Below, in pieces: positions 46,973 through 59,471 of a DNA stretch of 64,000 bases. The notes beneath the pieces were generated by a model. It saw only the letters and a list, made by a program, of their open reading frames with translations, was not told where the DNA came from and ran no database searches. Position numbers and translations under genes: made by a program. The stretch comes from Artemisia argyi (Eukaryota; Streptophyta; Magnoliopsida; Asterales; Asteraceae): contig CM060697.1 in NCBI GenBank assembly GCA_030686995.1, positions 42,875,015 to 42,939,014 on the forward strand. The letters run 5' to 3'. Numbering within the stretch: the stretch's first letter is position 1; each line of letters begins with the position of its first letter.

Positions 46973-49900
46973 TGACTCCTCCCAAACCAACCAGTCAGCC
47001 TTGTGAAGCTGTTAGGCCCACCTGGGAGAAAGTGCAAGTTAATATTGACCGTGGAAATATAGGGAAATCCCCGGATCGTTAAATCCCAACGAGATTGAAA
47101 TTGTATTTGTTGACGGATAGGAAAGTGAGTGATACTGAGGACAGTAACAAATATGTTTTGAGAGTTGATTACACTACTGATTGCTTGATATTTGGAAAAT
47201 ATGAAATTATAACAGAAATACAGAAATAAACACAAAATCAGATAATCAGATAACAGACAGAGAAAAGTGGTATTTAACAAATTACAAACTACAGGGACTA
47301 AAAGTGAAACTTTTAAAAACTTAATATTTAAGAAAATAGAAAATGAAATTTAAATTATGAAAATGATTATTATAATATTTAATTACTATTTAATTAATAA
47401 AACTAATTAAAATCTAATTTAAAACTTAATCTAAATTAACTAAAAATTACAACTATTACAAATAAACCTAAAAACTTATAAAAATAATTTCTAAACTTAA
47501 CTAAGAACTTGAAGAAAGTATAAAAAATGAAAATAAATATTTTTGTCTTTTTATAAGTATTTTATTAATTAATAACTATTTGATTTAATTAAACTATTTT
47601 AACTATTTTAAATTATTATTAATACTAAAGTACCTTAGAAATTTATGATAAAATTTATAAAACTATTTAAACACTACAGGAATATTTAAAAATTATAAAA
47701 ACTTGCTAAAAATTATATTTAAGCTAATTGACTAATTAATTACTATTTAATTAATTTTAAACTAATTTAATTAATTTAAATAAGAAAATTATTAAATGAA
47801 CAGTGGAAATTATGAAACTATTTTTTAAAAGTCTTAACTATATTATAAAACTTAGGAAAAATATAAAATTCTACTTTAGTTAATTAAAATTAAAGAAATC
47901 TATTTAATTTTTTATTTTACTTATTTAATTATTTAAATTAGTTTTAAATCTAATAAATAGTAAACTGTTTAGGAAAATTCTAAGAAAATTATTTTAACTA
48001 CTTTAAGGTACTAAGTAATTTATAAAATTATAAAATTGGACAAGTGCTTATTAATAAGCTAAAATGAAAATTAAATAGATAATTTCTATTAAATAGAAGC
48101 TATCACTATTTTTATGTTTGCTTTTTCTGGTTTTTCTTTTACAAAATTATTTAAATACTTAAATAATGAAACTTTAATAAAGACAACTACTTAGGAAATC
48201 AAAAATAAGCACTGAGATTGCTTATTAGCTTAAACAGTTGACTATGGTTGACCAAATGAAGAAATAAGCTAAACTGAGGTTATGTGGGGTCCACTTTGGT
48301 GAAATCTAGTTTAACTAAGTTAATTGAACTATATTAAACTAAACTTAATGAGTTAAGCTCCTAAAATAAGCTGAAAATCCCAAATAAGCACTTGCTTATT
48401 CTTATTCTGACTCAGAAATGGGACAGAGATTGGTGGCAATTTAAGGTGGGGTCCACTAGTTTGTAGGTCAAACTATGGGTCAATTCTTGAACCTGGGTAG
48501 GAGGGGGGTTGTAATAAGCTAGGTTGGAGGTGTGGGTCCTAATGGTGTGGGCTGCAGCCACCACTTAAGTTGGTGGTGTGGTGGTGGTGTGCTGATGTGC
48601 AGGGCAAGACTTTGCCTTGCAGTCCACTTCCAATGAGTGTAGGGTCCACAAAAATAAAAGAGGGTTCAAAATAAACCTAGGGGTTCAATTATGGGATGAT
48701 AAGCTACAGATTAAACTAATAAACTAAGCTTATGGCTTCCTAATAAGCTCTGTATGAGCCCTTGGATTGGTGATCATACACTGAGTAATCAGTGTGGCTT
48801 GTTTCACAAAGGTCACAATTTGGATCCTAAAAGCTATTCTACAATAAGCTAAAAGCTAAACTAAACCTAGATATGAAAAAGGTGACTAATAAGCTACAAA
48901 TTAAGCTAATGGTTGTGGTGTGGGGTCCACTGAGTTGCACACTAGGGGTCTTGGTATTTTACTTAAAACCTGTGCACAGGGCAATGTTTTTGCCCTGCAA
49001 GGTACTTTGGTTGAGCTTTTCTAGCTTAATAAAAATCTTAAAAATGAACTAGATGTGAGAAACTAAAGTTCAACTGGTAGGTAATAAATAGGAATAGGTT
49101 TCAACTTCTGAAAACAAACATAAAAATCAAAACAATTCCCTGAGTTTGTGTAAAAATCTGAGATGAGCACTTTGACTATTTCATGAAACTTAAATTGGTT
49201 TGACTTATGTGAACTTTGAACTTAATTTATAAGCTGATTATGTTATATTAAGATGAAATAAAGTTAAAACAAGCTTCTCTAACAACTTTTTAACATGTAA
49301 ACAAGATTTGGTATGCAAATTCCTAATCAGTGACAGTAGGTTGAAGATCCAAGTGATTTTTGACTTTTACTCTAACAAGACCTATTTAATTCGACTAATA
49401 TGAACTAATACAACCTAGAGAAACATGTAGAAACAAGAATCAACAATAAAAACTCTACTTAACTCAGTGAAGACCACTGATCCAAACACACTTGTAGATA
49501 GACTGTTTTGTGATTTCTTAAGTAAATGGCTTACAAAGTTGTTGAAACAGATCCACAATAGCTTATTATATTATATTGAGTATATTTAAGCACTTAGTAA
49601 CAAGAAATAACTAGAGATACATACTAATACTAATTATAATATGTTGACTGTTTGATTTTTTTATTTTTTAGAAACTATTAATGGTAACAACAAGATATTA
49701 ATCTAAGATTATTTATCACTATATAAGACTAGATAAGCATAATTTAACTTAGAAATCAGGCAATAAGCAAATTAATAGTACAAAGGTATAAGTGAGATTT
49801 GGATAACTTACAAGAATGCTTTCCTGCTTGAAACCAAGAACCAAGAACTCCTATTTCCTCCCCTGAGGATCTAAACCAATACTCCAAGCTGCTTCCTTTC

Positions 49901-51542
49901 CAAATTGCCTTTGAAACCCAGAAATCAAGAACAAATGCCACAGTTGACTTTCATTGACCAATTTTGTATTTTGTGAGATTTTTTATGTTAAGCTGATTAG
50001 TAAGTTACTAAAAGCTGTATTGAGCTTATGGGAGCTTATATGAGCTATTTCAATCCATATAACCAAACAGTAACAAGTATAAAGCTTATTTAGATTCTTA
50101 ATATGAACTTGAAAATGGCACAACTTGAAATTACAACACAAACTTGAATTTTATTATCTGAAAAGATCACTAGTACACTGAGGATACTTAGAATAAAACT
50201 TAAAAGCTTAGATTATACTTGAACAACTAATACAAATTTAAACGACATACATTAATTGAAAATAAACTAGGTACTCTTCTCTTCTGCTTCTCTTGGTCTT
50301 TATAGGTGAAAATAAGCTTCCAGGTGTCCTCAGGGACTTTTCCCACTTCATCTGAGCCATTGATTTAGTCCAATTAACATCCACCGTTTAAACTACCTTT
50401 TTGGCGCCAAAGTCCTCCAAGTTAACTTGGAGGCTACGCTCTGCAATTAAGGATTGTTGGGAGTTTGTGGGTGTGTCAGAAGACAATTTGGGAAGTTTGG
50501 AGGCCAAGGTGAGGTGATTTGATAGAAACAGAGGATGTGGAGGAGTTTGGAGTGAATTTTGGTGTGGATGGCATTTAATGAGGAGTGGGTTGATGTGTGA
50601 GGTGGAAAGGTGATGAGGGTGAGTTGTATTGATGAGGTGGAGGTGAAAGGTGGCACAAAACCACCTGGTATGGTGGTTTCAGGTGGTGGTGAGGGAGGTG
50701 AACAGTAGAGCTGGGGTGTTTGGCGGTTTTGGGTGGTCAACGCGGGTCAGCGCTCTTTTAAATAAAAAAGGTGGGTTTGGACTGGGCTTATGGTTGGGCT
50801 AAGGGTGTGTGTGGGTTGGTAGGGTAGGATGGGTTGGATTTGGTTTTGGATTTATTGAAATAAAAAGAGTCCGATTTGGTTTTTTAGTGACAAGGACCAA
50901 AAATGTAAATTTGGCAAAAATGAGGGACTGAATTTGTAATATTTCCCAAAGTATTTTCAAGGACTTAAATTGCCAAATATAATAAACCAAGGACTAATTT
51001 ATTTATTTTTCCATTTAAAAACACCCAGGGACCTTTTCTGTAAATTTTCAAACTCCAGGGACCTTTATTGTAAATTTGGATTTTTAAGGGATTAAACTTG
51101 TAATTTCTCAAAATGTTATCAAAATTGTTCCATTTTGTCATTCATGCATAGTACAAGGGTATTATTTGTAAATATTTCAGTTTTAAATACCCAGGGACTA
51201 TTTTGCCAATTTTGTAACTTGAGGGGTAAAAATTGCCAGTTTGTGTAAACTTTTATCCAGGGATGTTTTGTGAACATTTTTGAGTTCCCAAGGACTTAAG
51301 TTGACTTTTTATTCATTTAAAACCTTCAGGGACTAGTTTTGACAATATTTGAAACTTGAGGGACTGAAACTGCCAATTATGCAAACTTTGTACGTTTTTC
51401 ATTTGTTTTTGCATATTTTGTATTTGAAACATATAAAACACACTTCTAAGATATTTTAAGTAATATGATGCATTTTTGAGTGTTTTTGTATGTTTTGGCA
51501 GTTCAGATTAGTACAAAATGATGAGTATTTAGACACTCATCA
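46973..51542 (-). mobile_element. Solo LTR, 4.57 kb, Ogre/Tat-like gypsy (block B)
   Basis: On the plus strand it runs TGACTCCTCC ... ACACTCATCA and is flanked by the perfect 5-bp target duplication CTCAC (46968-46972 and 51543-51547). On the minus strand it starts TGATGAGTGTCTAAATACTCATC, a start-adjacent hairpin. It has a TATA box (plus CTTTATAGG, about 50298), a polyA signal region near 50150 and CGTTGGGATTTAACGATCCGG near the end. The interior is non-coding and full of AATAAGCT words. One TG...CA unit with a TSD and no second copy, primer site or purine tract means a solo LTR. LTRs above 4 kb are known mainly from Ogre/Tat. It is related to block A. Confidence 0.82.
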
Positions 51543-51547
51543 CTCAC

Positions 51548-52935
51548 CAACTCAAATCCACGACTCACAATCAAAAGGCAAATCTATCCATCGTTTTTCT
51601 AATCTGTAAGTTGTAACATGCTTAGATCTTATTATTAATAATGGTTTTTAATTTCATATCAATCAAACGGCTAATTTTTTCTTAATCGTTAAAATTGTTC
51701 TTAGGTTTTGCGTAGAAATTAAACCCAGAAACTTGTTGTGTTTGGGTTGAATTGGTTGATGGGAAATGGTCTTAGGATGATTATAAACATATCACAAAAC
51801 TCCAAACGTACCCAGAAACACTAAATCGATAGATTTGATTATTAGGGTTCATACGCAATTTTTAGGGGTTATTGATTCTGTGTGTTATAATTGAAATTGA
51901 TGATGGCGATTGTGTTGTTACATGACTAGGAAGTCAATCATGTGGTTTAATTGCTTCAATTACATCTCTTGATCATGAATCAAAGATTTAGGGTTCGAAC
52001 GCACTAGTAGTTGTGATCTTGTGATTTTGTGGTCAATTGGTGTTAAAATTTGGACCATATGTTCCTTAGGATATTAGTATCACTTGCCCTAAGTTGTTTT
52101 CTACCCAGAATCATGTTTGAATGTGGTTGTGATTATGTGTTCATACGGCCTTACGCGTAACTTTGAATCATGACATGTTTATGCATAAAATGTGTGTATA
52201 AAGTGTGTTGGTTTAAACATTGATCTGTGGTTATGTTTGTACACTTTCAGGAATCAAACAACACTAATTTCTAAAGGTGATTTTCTGAAAAAGGACGTTT
52301 TTACGCATAAAATGTTCATCCTACGCGTAAGATTGAACCTTACGCATAAGATTCGACACGTTGACAAACATTGTCTTGGATAAGACAATTTTTACGCATA
52401 AAGATTAACTTACGCATAAGTCTTGATCTTACGCAAAAGTCTTGAACTTACGCATAAGTCAAAACCTACGCATAAGTTATATCTTACGCATAAGGTTAAT
52501 CCTTTGCATAAGCTCATATCCTACGCCTAAGATTTTATCCTATGCGTAAGATTGAGCCTACGCATAAGTATTACCTTACGCGTAACATATAAGGTTATGC
52601 GTAGCTTTTGCTCTTACGCCTAAATTCTCTTCTTACGCATAAGTCAAGTTACGCGTAGGATTTTCCACTTACGCATAACATTGTCCAATTCATGAAATTT
52701 TCTAAGTGTTGGAAAAATTTCCAATGTGTAATCTCTTGTAATGATAAACTCATGTTGTATCTTTATTGTTATAAGTTTCTACCATGTGATAATAACACAA
52801 GTTTGTCATATAACAAAAGTTTTCACACAAACAAACACCCACTGATCAATTCATAATATGCACAATCATGTAATTGAATGTCTGAGCTAACAAAGTATAT
52901 CATTGCCATGTTTGTATTTGTAATGATCAATTCAG
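51548..52935 (+). promoter_or_regulatory. Leader of the third ORF: possible exon 1, intron and splice acceptor
   Basis: 51548-51606 reads as CT/CA-rich 5' UTR and ends at CTGTAAGTTG, a good splice donor (GTAAGT at 51608). Palindromes fill 52150-52680, and TGATCAATTCAG immediately precedes the ATG at 52936, a plausible acceptor. If so, the palindrome array lies within an intron and the third ORF is translated from a spliced or internally initiated RNA. No convincing TATA box was found just upstream. Confidence 0.4.
52150..52680. repeat. TTACGCGTAA / TTACGCATAA palindrome array upstream of the third ORF
   Basis: About twenty units (CCTTACGCGTAAC, CTTACGCATAAGT and variants) every 15-35 bp, ending about 255 bp before the start codon. 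Same core as the pre-gag array at 38300-38880, although the sequence between units is not alignable by eye. Confidence 0.88.
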
Positions 52936-55900
52936 ATGGCAGAACACAATGACATTCCATATGGAGCAGAACCTGAACCAAAACTCTCATGGGAAGAGAC
53001 CTTTCCCGCAGATTACACCCGGAAGATAGGAAAGAACAACTTACAAATTAACTTCAACAAAATCACATGCAACGAATCCTCATGTATTGTTGCAGTGGAT
53101 GCTCTCCTATATCACCCCAACAAGCTCTTGTTCACTAAGTCAGCTTCAGTCTCCTGCTTCTACATACACCAGTTTTGGCATACACTTCAGCTAGACCTTG
53201 GGGAAGCTTCCTTCACTTGCATGCTTCATGACAGACAGGTCACTGTGGACATAGACACACTTAGGAATGTTCTTGGGTTACCCGAACTTGGCCCAGATGA
53301 AGAATATGATCAAGTACCCACCGAGGAAGAACTGATAGAGTGGTTACGGGATATCAGCTATGATGAATCAGAAGAAGTTCTGACAAGACATTCTAGGGTC
53401 AACATCAGATTTCTTCCACAACCATGGAGAACCCTGTATATTCTGATTGCCAAATCCTTATCTGGCAGAGACACTGGCCATGAACACCCCAAGCTCCAAC
53501 ACCTCAAACTCTTCTGGGCAGTGGCAAACGTCAAGAAAGTAGATTATGCCAGCATTATCTGGGAAGACCTTGTGTGGCACAATCAACACAAGACCAGCAA
53601 CATCCCATTTGTCCGTTTCACAAAATTACCCATCAAAAGCTTCCTTCATGAGTATGATGATATTCCTCAAAGACTTGATGATGAAGCCAAGCACACTTTC
53701 AGAAATGAGGAAACTCTCAGAATCATCAAGAGACTCGACACCAGCACACGCAAGCAAGGAAAGAAATTTCCCGACTGTCTCTTGAATGAAAAAGTGAAGC
53801 TTTGCAAGAATTACAAGTACTACCTTCAAGCTCTTGAAGCAGACAAAGTTGGTTTCCTGGACGAAGTTGTTCTACCTTCGTGCATGCAGAAGAAAGGAAA
53901 GAAAGGTAGCAAGGCTGGGAGCTCCGGCAGTTCTACCAAGTCTACACATAAGAAAAAGGGTACACTCAAGCGAAGAACTCCTGTCAAGAAGCCCGCATCC
54001 ATTCCTGAACCTGGGTGGTTTCCCTCACCACCTTCTCCAAAACCGTCTAACTCTGAAACCGAGTCCCACGAAGGTCCAGTTTACAGGGAAGCCTTTGCCA
54101 ATATCACCGAGAATGTCAATCTTGAAGATATTGATGATAAAGACTTGACATTTGAAGATTGGGAGAAGAACATTGATGAATTTGCTGATAATGCTGAATA
54201 CCCAGCAGATCTCAATCAAAGACCTTTCACTGAAGCAGAAACAGAGTTGGAAGAAGAAAGGGTTAGGAAAGAGAAGCTGAAGGAACCCATGACTGCTGAA
54301 CAAGAGTCTGCTCAATCTAATATAGGTCTTTCAGTAGAAGAAGAAAATGAAAGAACTCTTAAGCTGGGTCTCCTCCATAGCAAGATAGATGCATTCAATG
54401 CTGATCTACCTCCACCTCCAGTGTTCTCTCATACTACCGAAGCTGGCGGATCTAGCAGCATTCCTGATTCTGCTACAGGAATCAATACTGACTTGGTCGC
54501 CTACGACAATCCTTCGGTATCTCCCACAGACATAGAAATGACTAATGCTTCAGCAACGGGAGAAGAGGAAGAGGAAGATCCCATGGATACTGATGCTCCA
54601 CAGTTGATGTCTATGGAAGAAATGGAGCTCAGAGAAAGGGCTCAAGAAGAAGAATTAAGAAAAAAGCAAGAAGCTGAGGAGGCTAGGCTTGAAGAGCTTG
54701 CGCAAGCCAAACTGGAAGAGACAATCCGTATGGAAGAAAGCAGGAAGGCTGAAGAGGCAGCCAAGCTGGCAGAAGAAAAGTTAAAAAGAGAAGAAGAAGC
54801 CAAGCTTGCTGAAGAATTAAGGCTTAAGGCCGAGGCTGACAAACTAGCTGAAGAACAAAGGTTGGAAGAGGAAGCGGCCAAAGCAAAGAATGTTGAAGAA
54901 CCCGAATCACAAAGAGGAGATGATAAGGACGTTACTACCAACATAGAATCTTCACAATCATCACCTCCTGCATCCGAATCAACCCACGACAAATCAATCA
55001 AGAAACCAACAAGCACCAAAGCCTCTGCTGCATCCAAGTTACTAAAGTCAGCATTTAGAAGAGTTCATGAAAAGAAGAAAAACAAATTGGAAGATCAGGT
55101 TGCATCACTAGCAAGCCAAGTTGCTAAACTGTCAAAGCTCAACACTAATGTCCAGGAACTTCAAGATAAGGTTGACACTTTCTTAGCAAAGGATGTGCAA
55201 GAGAACTTGGAAGCCACATTGGCTGCTCAAGCACACCAATACATGGAACAACACTTAGTTGCTGAGTTCAAAGAGCTGCTGGCACCTATGAGAGATGAAC
55301 TCACCAAGTTCGCAGAGCAAGCAGTCAAGAAAGTAATCCGATCTACCACGTTTACTCTTCGAGCTGACAAATCAACTGTTCCACTACCTGGGTTATCTAT
55401 GGACGAATTGGAAGCCCAACTCTTTGACAAACTGGCAAGCAAGTTCACATTATCACCTGAAGAAGCTAAAGTCCTGGAAGCTTTGAAAGCCGAAATGACT
55501 AAAGAGACTTGCAGCACAGAGGCGGACAAACTGAAACGTCCAAGAGATGATGAAGATCAGGATCCTAACTCTCAGGCAAAGAAACAAAAGCAAGCCGAAG
55601 GACCCTCATCTCAACCACAAGCACCGGTCAACCCTCCAACAACAACAACATCTTCACAACAACCCAAGGTATCTGGTTCCGCTCCCAAAGCACCTGACCA
55701 CTTTGAATACACAGGTGGTGACGAGATTCCTCAGCCTGATGAAGTACCAGAACCGTCTTCCAAGAAGAAGAAAGAAAGGAAACGAAAGAATCATCAACAC
55801 AAACCGGACACCTCATCAAAAGGCACAGAACCCAAGAAACCGAAAACCGTCCTCAAATGGCTAGACCAAGACGATACTACCGATTACTCCTGGTTTGAAA

Positions 55901-57191
55901 AGATGATTAATTCGCAACCGCCACTTGCAGACAATCAAGAACCTCAAGATGGTCGAACAGTGGAATACGCTCAGTTGATTCAGCATAAGTTTCAGATGAA
56001 AAAGATGAATAAGATACAGCTGCGAAGAATCAAGAATGATGCGTTCAATCTTCTGAAAGATCGGTCTGCTAACTCCATCGAACTTGAGTACCATCTGGAA
56101 AATATTGCTCGAGCTATGTCAAGCAATATTGACTGGATCAATCCTGAATCTTATGTCGATCCGGTCACAAGGAAAACCGCACCATACATAACTGACTGGT
56201 CCAAATCACTACCGATGATTGGGAAGCCTAAGGAACCAAAGATCCCTTACAAGTTCTTCTTCAACAATGACTTGGAATTTCTGCAACTCGGCAGCAAGAT
56301 TGAGAAGAAGTACGTCAACTCACTTTCCTTTCTCCCTGCAGCTAGATATCTCAACAATGCCATCGAAGAAGAAGCCTCTGCCTTATTCATTGACAAAGTT
56401 GTTGACTATGACCGGAATGCACTCCATGGTATACATCATTGGCCAGATAACCGGGCACAGTATTATCGAAGCAGCAGACTCAATCAGACGATGGGTGATG
56501 TGGCAAGTGATTTGAAGATAGTCTCGATTCAGTTCATTTCGACTGTCACTCACTTTGGGTACCCCTTCCTCAGCAAAATCACACTCAAAAGACTTGATGA
56601 AAAGGAGTACGATATTTCCGAGTCAGACTTTCCACGACTACTTCTCAACGACATTAAAGATATGTACCTGCTCAAAGTTCAAGGAAAGCTTTGCAACTTA
56701 CCCAAAGAGATGCAGTTTGCCTTTATCACAGCTCTCCTAATCTACATTAGGCAGATAGTCATCAGAGAAAAGTAGAAGATCTTCAACTGGGAGTGGAAAG
56801 TTATCAGAAGAAGTTGAATCTCACCAAACCAAATATGTTTGACATCCCCAACCTTCCACATCTACCTCAATACTCCTTGATCAGACATCCGGCATTTGGG
56901 TTCACCTACCGCAGTGTAAACGCTCGCAACTGCTTCATGGCCTATGGAGAAATACATAAGTTCTGTGATGAAACCTTGAAGTTCGTCAGAGATGGAATCA
57001 AAAGCAGATTAGATAACATAGCACTGGGTAAATCTAAAAGGTGGAATACCAATGAGGCCAGGGACGCTCGCAGATTCATTACAAGGATTGAGAACCGGTT
57101 GAAGCTCAGGGATCAGTTCAGGAGATTGGAAAGTTATGTTGGAGGCAGACCAGGATTTCCGGTGTTGACATTTCAGAGACCTGAATGGTAG
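52936..57191 (+). pseudogene. Sirevirus 2 third ORF: ~1,400-residue accessory protein, single frame break
   Basis: Frame one is 1,279 codons from ATG 52936 and stops at 56773-56775; after loss of one base there, the next frame continues the same protein to TAG 57189. Residues ~1-310 look globular (SVSCFYIHQFWHTLQLDL, NVLGLPELG, RHSRVNIRFLPQPWRTLYIL, IIWEDLVWH). About 313-350 is Lys/Ser-rich and basic. About 380-555 is acidic and Pro/Ser-rich. About 558-655 is a Glu/Ala/Lys-rich single-helix or coiled coil, with a second coiled coil near 715-790. A basic cluster KKKKERKRK lies near 943. From ~985 the C-terminus is again globular (YKFFFNNDLEFLQLGS, SDFPRLLLNDIKDMYLLKVQ, QLGVESYQKKLN). It resembles the extra ORF of some asterid copia elements. 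I see no transmembrane segment, enzyme motif, gag or env signature. The function is unknown. Confidence 0.7.
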
Positions 57192-59471
57192 ATTGTTGTA
57201 AGAATTTGATTTGATTTGTCAATATTATACTTCATAATGGCTTGTGCACGCATTACAGTGCACAACCCGAACTTGTAAAGAAAGGACCCTGAGGTACGCG
57301 TCAGTGCCTCAATCCTAACATAAGGAGCGAAAGCTTCTTACTTTTGGGTAGAATTACTCAAATTTTCAAAGTTTTTTCTAAATTCTACTCAAAAGGACAA
57401 GTATTCCCTCTCGTTATCAAAACCTCAAAAAGTTATTTCACTTATTGAGGGGGAGTATTTGAAATGATCTTTGTTCAAAATGATAAGTTCTTGGTGAATC
57501 TCCCCATAAGACTCAAAAAGCATATTTTAATCAAAAGTTCATCAAAAACAACATCTTATATGCTATTTTTGAGGGGGAGAAAAGTAAAAGTGATTAAAAT
57601 ATGAATGTTTAAGGATGCTAAAAGTTCAATCTCGTGTGAGCTCGACTCAGAATTGACCCAAGAATTGACGAAACAAAAAGTTATTAATCGAAAAGACTTA
57701 TCCTCGACGGGTAATAACATCAAGTTAGTTACTAGAGCTAGTTGTCACCTAAAAGCTGAGAATGGAACTCTTTAACTAGCCACGTAAGCGTGTCTCGAAA
57801 AAGGATTTGTCTTAGTAGAAATGTACCGTCTCGAGAAACTTTCTGTGGACTAGATCAGGCCAGGTAATAACTTCAAGCTAGTTTAACTAGTGATGTAAGC
57901 GTGTCTCGAATCGGTCTTGTTCACGGAAAGTGGATCAATTCAAAATGCTTGCTCCTCCCGCATGTGCAAATTTATTAAATACTTATGAGCACATGTGCAG
58001 GGGGAGCCCTTCAAAAGTGTACACAAAACTCTCAAAGTGTTAACCAAAATATTTGATTATCACAAACACTTTGAGAGATTTTCAATCAAAGGTTTCTTGG
58101 CTACTGTCGGAGTTATAAGGTGATTAAGATAGGAATAACCGCCCTATGATCCGCCAGAGCCGGAGGGATCTACCCAAGGACATCTCCCATAGTTAGAATT
58201 AGAAGTCCTTAGGTATGATACGAAAAAAGGAGAAAAGAATGAAAGGGAAAAAAGGAGTTGAAGAATTAAAAAGAAAAGTAAAGAAAATGGTGAAAAGAAA
58301 TAGCCCTCCATATGTTCAACCTTAGGGCAGACACCGGGTTCAATACATATGCTACTGGTTGTTGCAAAAGACAACACCGGTATTGAAGATAAAGTCGTCA
58401 TGGACCCAGTGACGCAATGCACTAAACATTCTTAACCACTCAAGTTCTCTTAAAAGGACTTGTTTCATTCTCACGGGGAACCAGTGTAATCTATCGACTT
58501 ATCTCTTAGAGATAGTTGATATTGAAGCAGGAGACCCCTCCCTAGTCTCCGCATAGGAAACCTAAGTGTGCACTTATAGAGTCTAGAGCCTTGAGATACA
58601 TCAAAGATCTCTTAGGAACACTTAGTATTTCTACAACTGGTGTTCTACATCAATGGACACCAGCTGTAAATTATCGAGTCCTTCGCAGATCATAGCAATC
58701 TGCCGAGAACGTTTATGAGAGAATTACAAATGTATTTCTCAGTAATTGAACGGAAATCCTGCCAGGGTCAACATCAAAAAGCCCTGATAGCAGGTCACTT
58801 CGGTAACCCCACAAGGGTTACGCTTAGTGTTTGCGGTGGTTCCATAGCAGTCTACAGTCGTGGAGTGATCCCCAGCGACTCACCCAGTCATTGAGCTACT
58901 TAGTAGGTCTCGTAAGCTCCTTCGGGAGTATCTGATATGGGAACGGCCTGGATAATGATTAGAGGGAGTCTTCACAATATGCTATTGATGAACTCTAATT
59001 CCATATCTGTAAGAACCGGGTATTTATTGCTAACTGTTTACTTGCAGGTACCTCACTTCCATGATGGTAGATTCCAACATGCTCATACACACATCTTGAT
59101 ACAAATGACAGCTCCCCCAAAGATCTTAGCACCACAAAGTTCAAAGAAAGATTCTACGTCAATAAAGAAGAATCTACAAAGTATAAAGACTTAAAGATCT
59201 CAGAATATGAAAAGGAACTTCGTGCACGTATAAGTCCGAAGATGTATGAGTATGTTGGAATGGCGGACAACCACCACAGTCGCAGGAGTGACGAATGGCA
59301 GACTACTTCATGACACAATCACTACATCATCACCAAAGAACAAAGACTTAGAGCAAAGTACATTCATTATCATTCAATCATTTTGAAGACGTCTAAAGCT
59401 TTACGTGTCACAAGTCAACGACAAAGATGAAGACGTCAAGCAACTGTGATGACCGACCCTTAGGGGGAGAT
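57192..59471 (+). other. 3' untranslated region of Sirevirus 2 with repeated polypurine tracts
   Basis: 2.3 kb, non-coding. Purine tracts ATTGAGGGGGAGTA (57446), TTTGAGGGGGAGAA (57571), GCAGGGGGAGCC (57999) and, touching the LTR, CTTAGGGGGAGAT (59459-59471). A ~100-bp motif (GGTAATAAC(A/T)TCAAG ... GTAAGCGTGTCTCGA) occurs twice between 57712 and 57910. Small open frames here (for example 58937-59194) have no features. Confidence 0.6.
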
